DNA of 15,247 nucleotides, taken from Clostridia bacterium. GTDB lineage: Bacteria; Bacillota; Clostridia; Oscillospirales; Acutalibacteraceae. Below are positions 11,808-15,247 of the stretch, piece by piece (the first letter of the stretch is position 1; the number at the start of each line of letters is the position of its first letter). The notes below the pieces were generated by a model, which did no database searches, was not told where the DNA came from, and was given only the letters and a program-made list of their open reading frames with translations. The translations under genes were made by a program, and so were the position numbers. The DNA lies in the NCBI GenBank assembly GCA_900771185.1, contig CAAGND010000043.1:1-15247 (forward strand), read 5' to 3'.

Positions 11808-13802
11808 ATGAAGAATATCCAGCCCAAGGGCGGCCCCGGTGGACCGGGAGGTCCCGGCGGACACGGCTTTCAGCGCCCGAAAAACGCCGGACAGACTTTT
11901 TCACGGCTCCTGAGCTATGCGGGGAATTTTAAGGGCAGACTCATAGTTGTATTCTTCCTCGTGCTTATCAGCGCGGGAGCGAATGTAATGGGCGTCTATA
12001 TGATAGGCGACACAATAGATAACGGCATAACCCCTCTCATAGGAACCAATCCGACCGCACAGGATTTTATGCCGCTGGTTCAGAGGATATTGTTTCTTGC
12101 AGTATTTTATATTTGCGGCGCACTGTCGTCATATCTGTATTCAAGGATCATGATAGGCGTTGCGCAGGGCACGCTTAACACGATAAGACGCGACTTGTTT
12201 GAAAACATGCAGGATCTGCCGATAAGCTTTTTTGACTCAAAGACTCACGGCGAGCTTATGAGCAGATTTACGAACGATACAGATACTCTGCGCGAATGTA
12301 TAAGCCAGAGCTTTATTCAGGCGATATCCTCCGCAGTGACGGTTATCAGCACCTTTGTCATGATGTGTGTCATCAGCCTGAAGCTTACGGCGCTGATAGT
12401 GGCGATGCTCGTCATAATGATGGTTATAATCAAATTTGTGGGCAGCAGGAGCGCGCACTTCTTCCGCCGTCAGCAGAAAGCGGTCGGCGCAGTCAACGGA
12501 TATATTGAGGAGCTCATTGAGGGACAGAAGGTGGTAAAGGTATTTTGCCATGAATCCGCGGTTAAAGACAATTTTGATGTTCTCAATTCAGAGCTTCGGC
12601 ATGCCGCGACAAACGCCAACACATATGCGAGCATCATAATGCCGATAATGGGCAATCTCTCCTATATCAACTATGCCGCCACGGCGGTTATAGGCGCATA
12701 TATAATGGTCAGCGGAGCGGGAGCGCTGGGGTTAGGCGAAGTTTTTTCAGCGCTGATAAACGGAAACGCGGCGGCGCTTGCGATGCCTCTGACAATAGGT
12801 TCACTCGCGTCCTTCCTTCAGTATACAAGGCAGTTCTCACAGCCGATAACCCAGATTTCACAGCAGTTTAATGTAATCCTTGCAGCCCTTGCGGGAGCCG
12901 AGCGCATATTTGAGATTATCGATACCCCGCATGAGGCAGATGACGGATATGTCACGCTCGTCAATGCTAAAAAGGATGCTGACGGCAATATAACCGAGTG
13001 CGAGGAGAAAACAGGACTTTGGGCGTGGAAGCATAACCACCATGACGGAACAACGACCTATGTCGAGCTTAAGGGCGATGTGCGTTTCCATAACGTAACC
13101 TTCAGCTATGACGGCAGAAAAACAGTGCTGAAGGATGTCTCTCTCTATGCCCGTCCGGGTGAGAAGATAGCTTTCGTTGGTTCAACCGGCGCAGGCAAAA
13201 CAACGATAACCAACCTTATCAACCGCTTCTATGACGTTCAAGAGGGCAAAATAACCTATGACGGAATAAACGTCAAGAAGATAAAGAAAGACGATCTGCG
13301 GCGCTCTCTGGCGATGGTTCTGCAGGATACGCACCTGTTCACAGGCACGGTGCGCGAAAACATTGCTTACGGAAAGCTTGACGCCACGGATGAGGAGATT
13401 GAGCGCGCGGCAAAGCTTGCGAATGCCCACTCGTTTATCACAAGACTGCCGCAGGGCTATGACACAGTAATAACTGGTGACGGCGGCAATCTCAGCCAGG
13501 GACAGCGTCAGCTTCTCGCCATAGCGCGTGCGGCGGTTGCGGACCCGCCGGTGCTGATTCTTGATGAGGCCACAAGCTCCATAGACACCAGAACCGAGCA
13601 TCTTATAGAACTCGGAATGGATAGACTCATGGCGGGCAGGACTGTCTTTGTCATTGCACACAGGCTTTCAACAGTTCGCAACTCAAATGCCATAATGGTG
13701 CTTGAGAACGGAGAGATAATCGAGCGCGGCAGCCACGATGATCTCATAGCGCAAAAGGGCAAATATTATCAGCTTTATACAGGTCAGTTCGAGCTGGATT
13801 AA
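11808..13802 (+). CDS. ABC exporter half-transporter with consensus catalytic site
   Basis: This is the 664-residue partner of the preceding subunit; its ATG directly follows the stop (TAAATG). The cytosolic N-terminus is Gly/Pro-rich (GGPGGPGGPGGHG, 8-20). Six membrane helices span about 40-360. The ATPase domain has Walker A GSTGAGKT (458-465), Gln506, signature LSQGQ (562-566), Walker B VLILDE (582-587, catalytic Glu587) and H-loop His618. The first Gly of the usual LSGGQ is Gln, so the defects of the two subunits combine in one degenerate site and leave one competent site. A 40-residue insert (about 377-420, with GLWAWKHNHHDG) sits between the domains, as in many clostridial relatives. 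The ribosome-binding site is AAGGGAGTG. Confidence 0.95.
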   Translation: MKNIQPKGGPGGPGGPGGHGFQRPKNAGQTFSRLLSYAGNFKGRLIVVFFLVLISAGANVMGVYMIGDTIDNGITPLIGTNPTAQDFMPLVQRILFLAVFYICGALSSYLYSRIMIGVAQGTLNTIRRDLFENMQDLPISFFDSKTHGELMSRFTNDTDTLRECISQSFIQAISSAVTVISTFVMMCVISLKLTALIVAMLVIMMVIIKFVGSRSAHFFRRQQKAVGAVNGYIEELIEGQKVVKVFCHESAVKDNFDVLNSELRHAATNANTYASIIMPIMGNLSYINYAATAVIGAYIMVSGAGALGLGEVFSALINGNAAALAMPLTIGSLASFLQYTRQFSQPITQISQQFNVILAALAGAERIFEIIDTPHEADDGYVTLVNAKKDADGNITECEEKTGLWAWKHNHHDGTTTYVELKGDVRFHNVTFSYDGRKTVLKDVSLYARPGEKIAFVGSTGAGKTTITNLINRFYDVQEGKITYDGINVKKIKKDDLRRSLAMVLQDTHLFTGTVRENIAYGKLDATDEEIERAAKLANAHSFITRLPQGYDTVITGDGGNLSQGQRQLLAIARAAVADPPVLILDEATSSIDTRTEHLIELGMDRLMAGRTVFVIAHRLSTVRNSNAIMVLENGEIIERGSHDDLIAQKGKYYQLYTGQFELD

Positions 13803-13826
13803 AAAAACAATGATGGGGTTGATATT

Positions 13827-14987
13827 TTGGGCTACAAAATCTGGGGCTTCATACGGCAGAGCCTTATAAGAATTTATCTATTTTTCGCACGCATAGTTTT
13901 TAAGCTCAGCGGCGGTCGGGCGCCGGAGTCACTCTTTTGTGAAAGAGCCGGTGTGACAAAAGTCGGAACAACCGTCAAAATAGTCGGTCAGGACGAATAT
14001 TCAACCGATATAGCCAAGTTCAATGCTGACGGCACTGTCAGCGATGAAGATTTTGTCATTCTTTCGAGCACCGACTTTCACTATGACACAGATAACGGCA
14101 ACAACAAAAAGACCACCGAGATGTTTGTCAGGCATATAAAGGATGTCAAGCCTGACCTCGTTGTGCTCACGGGTGATATCATACTGTCGGAGTATCAGCA
14201 GATAGACGCTGTGCAGTTTGCGCAGATGATGGAGAAAATCGGTGTATATTGGACTGCCGTTTTCGGCAATCACGAGGTCAGAGAGGAAAAAGGCTTCTAT
14301 AAATATCTGCTTTTAAAGAGCTTTTCCGACTATAAGCACTGCCTTTGCAAATTCGGACCGTCCGAGCTCTACGGCTACGGCAATTATACCGTCAATATAA
14401 TGGGACCGGGCGGCAAGCTCAGACAGACACTGTTCCTCTTTGATTCGGGCAGGTCAATTCGTGATGAGTACAGAAGCGAATACGGGCTTGCGGATGATAT
14501 CAAAGGCTATGACTTCCTCAAAAAAGAGCAGATTGATTTTTATAAAAACGAGGTTGACCGTTTACATAATAAGTACGGCGATTTCAACTCGATGATGTAT
14601 ATGCACATCCCTCTGCCGGAGTATGCTCACGCCTTTAAGGATGACGGAAACGGCGGCTATGTGCCGTCAGGTGAATGTGATATTCTCTTTGGCGAGCAGC
14701 ATGAGAGCGTAGGCAGTTCTCCATTCAACAGCGGAATGTTTGACGCAATTCTCGAAAAGGGGAGCACGAAAGCGGTGTTCGCGGGTCATGACCATGTCAA
14801 CGATTGGTGCGCCGTGTATGAAGGTGTGCATCTCGTTTACAGCCTTCCGATGGGATATAATGAATATCACTTCGGAACCATGTCGGACAGACCGGAGAGC
14901 GAATGGGTTCAGGGCGTGACAATAACCACCCTGCATAAGGACGGAAGCTTTGACATATCACCGAGATACAACAGGATTTATCTGTAA
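13827..14987 (+). CDS. Second metallophosphoesterase, operon-linked to the ABC exporter
   Basis: This 386-residue protein carries a complete metallophosphoesterase motif set: STDFHYDTDNG (81-91, Asp83 and His85), LTGDI (114-118, Asp117), FGNHEVREE (146-154, Asn148 and His149), YMHIPLPEY (258-266, His260) and AGHDHVND (319-326, His321 and His323). Residues 1-28 form a basic, hydrophobic segment that could be a membrane anchor or signal-like helix. The start is the TTG at 13827 behind GATGGGG; no ATG is in frame until Met99, past the first motif. It is 25 bases after the second ABC gene, with no promoter between, so it is co-transcribed. Substrate unknown. Confidence 0.9.
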   Translation: MGYKIWGFIRQSLIRIYLFFARIVFKLSGGRAPESLFCERAGVTKVGTTVKIVGQDEYSTDIAKFNADGTVSDEDFVILSSTDFHYDTDNGNNKKTTEMFVRHIKDVKPDLVVLTGDIILSEYQQIDAVQFAQMMEKIGVYWTAVFGNHEVREEKGFYKYLLLKSFSDYKHCLCKFGPSELYGYGNYTVNIMGPGGKLRQTLFLFDSGRSIRDEYRSEYGLADDIKGYDFLKKEQIDFYKNEVDRLHNKYGDFNSMMYMHIPLPEYAHAFKDDGNGGYVPSGECDILFGEQHESVGSSPFNSGMFDAILEKGSTKAVFAGHDHVNDWCAVYEGVHLVYSLPMGYNEYHFGTMSDRPESEWVQGVTITTLHKDGSFDISPRYNRIYL

Positions 14988-14990
14988 AAC

Positions 14991-15022
14991 AAGACGCCGC
15001 ACCCCTCCGGGTGCGGCGTCTT
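14991..15022. terminator. Strong hairpin at the end of the marR-ABC-phosphoesterase operon
   Basis: AAGACGCCGCACCC (14991-15004), loop CTCC, and GGGTGCGGCGTCTT (15009-15022) form a perfect 14-bp stem, 4 bases after the phosphoesterase stop. The T-run is only the two T residues of the stem, so it may be bidirectional or Rho-assisted. Confidence 0.8.
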
Positions 15023-15236
15023 AGACTGTCGAAAAACTCCCCGAACCGTCAAAGTACGGCATTTTTCATAGAAGAGTATTTTTGTAATTTGAAGTTTTTC
15101 TTTCGATTTTTGATTGGTATCGGTTTAAAGCTGTTGATGACACTGAACTTTGACTTCCTGCGCGAGCCGCACTCTACCGTACCTCTGTACGCCGACGAGT
15201 GCGGCTCACTTGGCTTCGTGGCTTTTTCAACAGTCT
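15023..15236. mobile_element. Gene-free element with terminal inverted repeats, MITE-like
   Basis: AGACTGTCGAAAAA (15023-15036) is repeated in inverse orientation at 15223-15236, where the complement reads AGACTGTTGAAAAA: 13 of 14 bases match. Between them lie a further inverted pair, GTCAAAGT (15048-15055)/ACTTTGAC (15147-15154), and a strong hairpin, GAGCCGCACTC (15164-15174)/GAGTGCGGCTC (15197-15207), whose loop holds CGTAC-CTCT-GTACG (15178-15191). There is no coding region. The structure fits a non-autonomous transposable element. I see no clear target-site duplication, so the exact ends are uncertain. Confidence 0.55.
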
Positions 15237-15247
15237 CCAGCGTGTCG

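Overview
The window looks like a chromosomal segment from a Gram-positive, low-to-moderate GC Firmicute of the class Clostridia, probably near the Oscillospiraceae/Ruminococcaceae. This is an inference. It rests on strong GGAGG ribosome-binding sites, TTGACA/TATAAT-type promoters, a predicted lipoprotein MltG, a Firmicutes-type L10 mRNA leader, and heterodimeric ABC exporter genes of a kind common in that group. No rRNA, tRNA, CRISPR array or complete insertion sequence was found.

Layout, left to right. (1) 1-1482: the 5' part of a minus-strand FAD-dependent oxidoreductase gene (runs off the left edge) is transcribed away from a plus-strand GntR/UTRA regulator. The two share one 170-bp region in which two strong promoters fully overlap on opposite strands. 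(2) 1565-2608: mltG, a cell-wall endolytic transglycosylase. (3) 2609-3025: a 417-bp gap with a cluster of palindromic repeats followed by a promoter. (4) 3026-6675: the translation/transcription cluster rpmG-secE-nusG-rplK-rplA-rplJ-rplL. Two RNA motifs that copy the L1-binding site of 23S rRNA stand before rplK and before rplA. A promoter plus an L10-type leader with an attenuator stands before rplJ. The cluster ends at a strong terminator, and rpoB does not follow. (5) 6846-8574: a 62-residue two-helix membrane protein (plus) converges on a D-Ala-D-Ala carboxypeptidase (minus), with a shared bidirectional terminator. (6) 8708-9400: a small metallophosphoesterase. (7) 9472-14987: an operon with a MarR regulator, two ABC exporter half-transporters and a second metallophosphoesterase, behind a near-consensus promoter and tandem TTAA-N-CG-N-TTAA operators. 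(8) 15023-15236: a gene-free 214-bp element bounded by inverted repeats, resembling a MITE.

How the parts work together. The central cluster supplies ribosomal stalk proteins (L11, L1, L10, L7/L12), L33, the SecE translocon subunit and NusG, and is controlled largely by RNA leaders. The MarR operon probably encodes an inducible export system. Its two ABC subunits carry complementary defects (Asp for the catalytic Glu and Gln for the H-loop His in the first, LSQGQ in the second), so together they should form one consensus and one degenerate ATP site, as in TM287/288-type exporters. MltG and the carboxypeptidase both act on peptidoglycan but are in separate transcription units.

No wholly new system is evident. 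The most unusual items are the doubled L1-binding mimic, the fully overlapping divergent promoters, the enlarged SecE, the 3'-terminal MITE-like element and the palindromic intergenic cluster.
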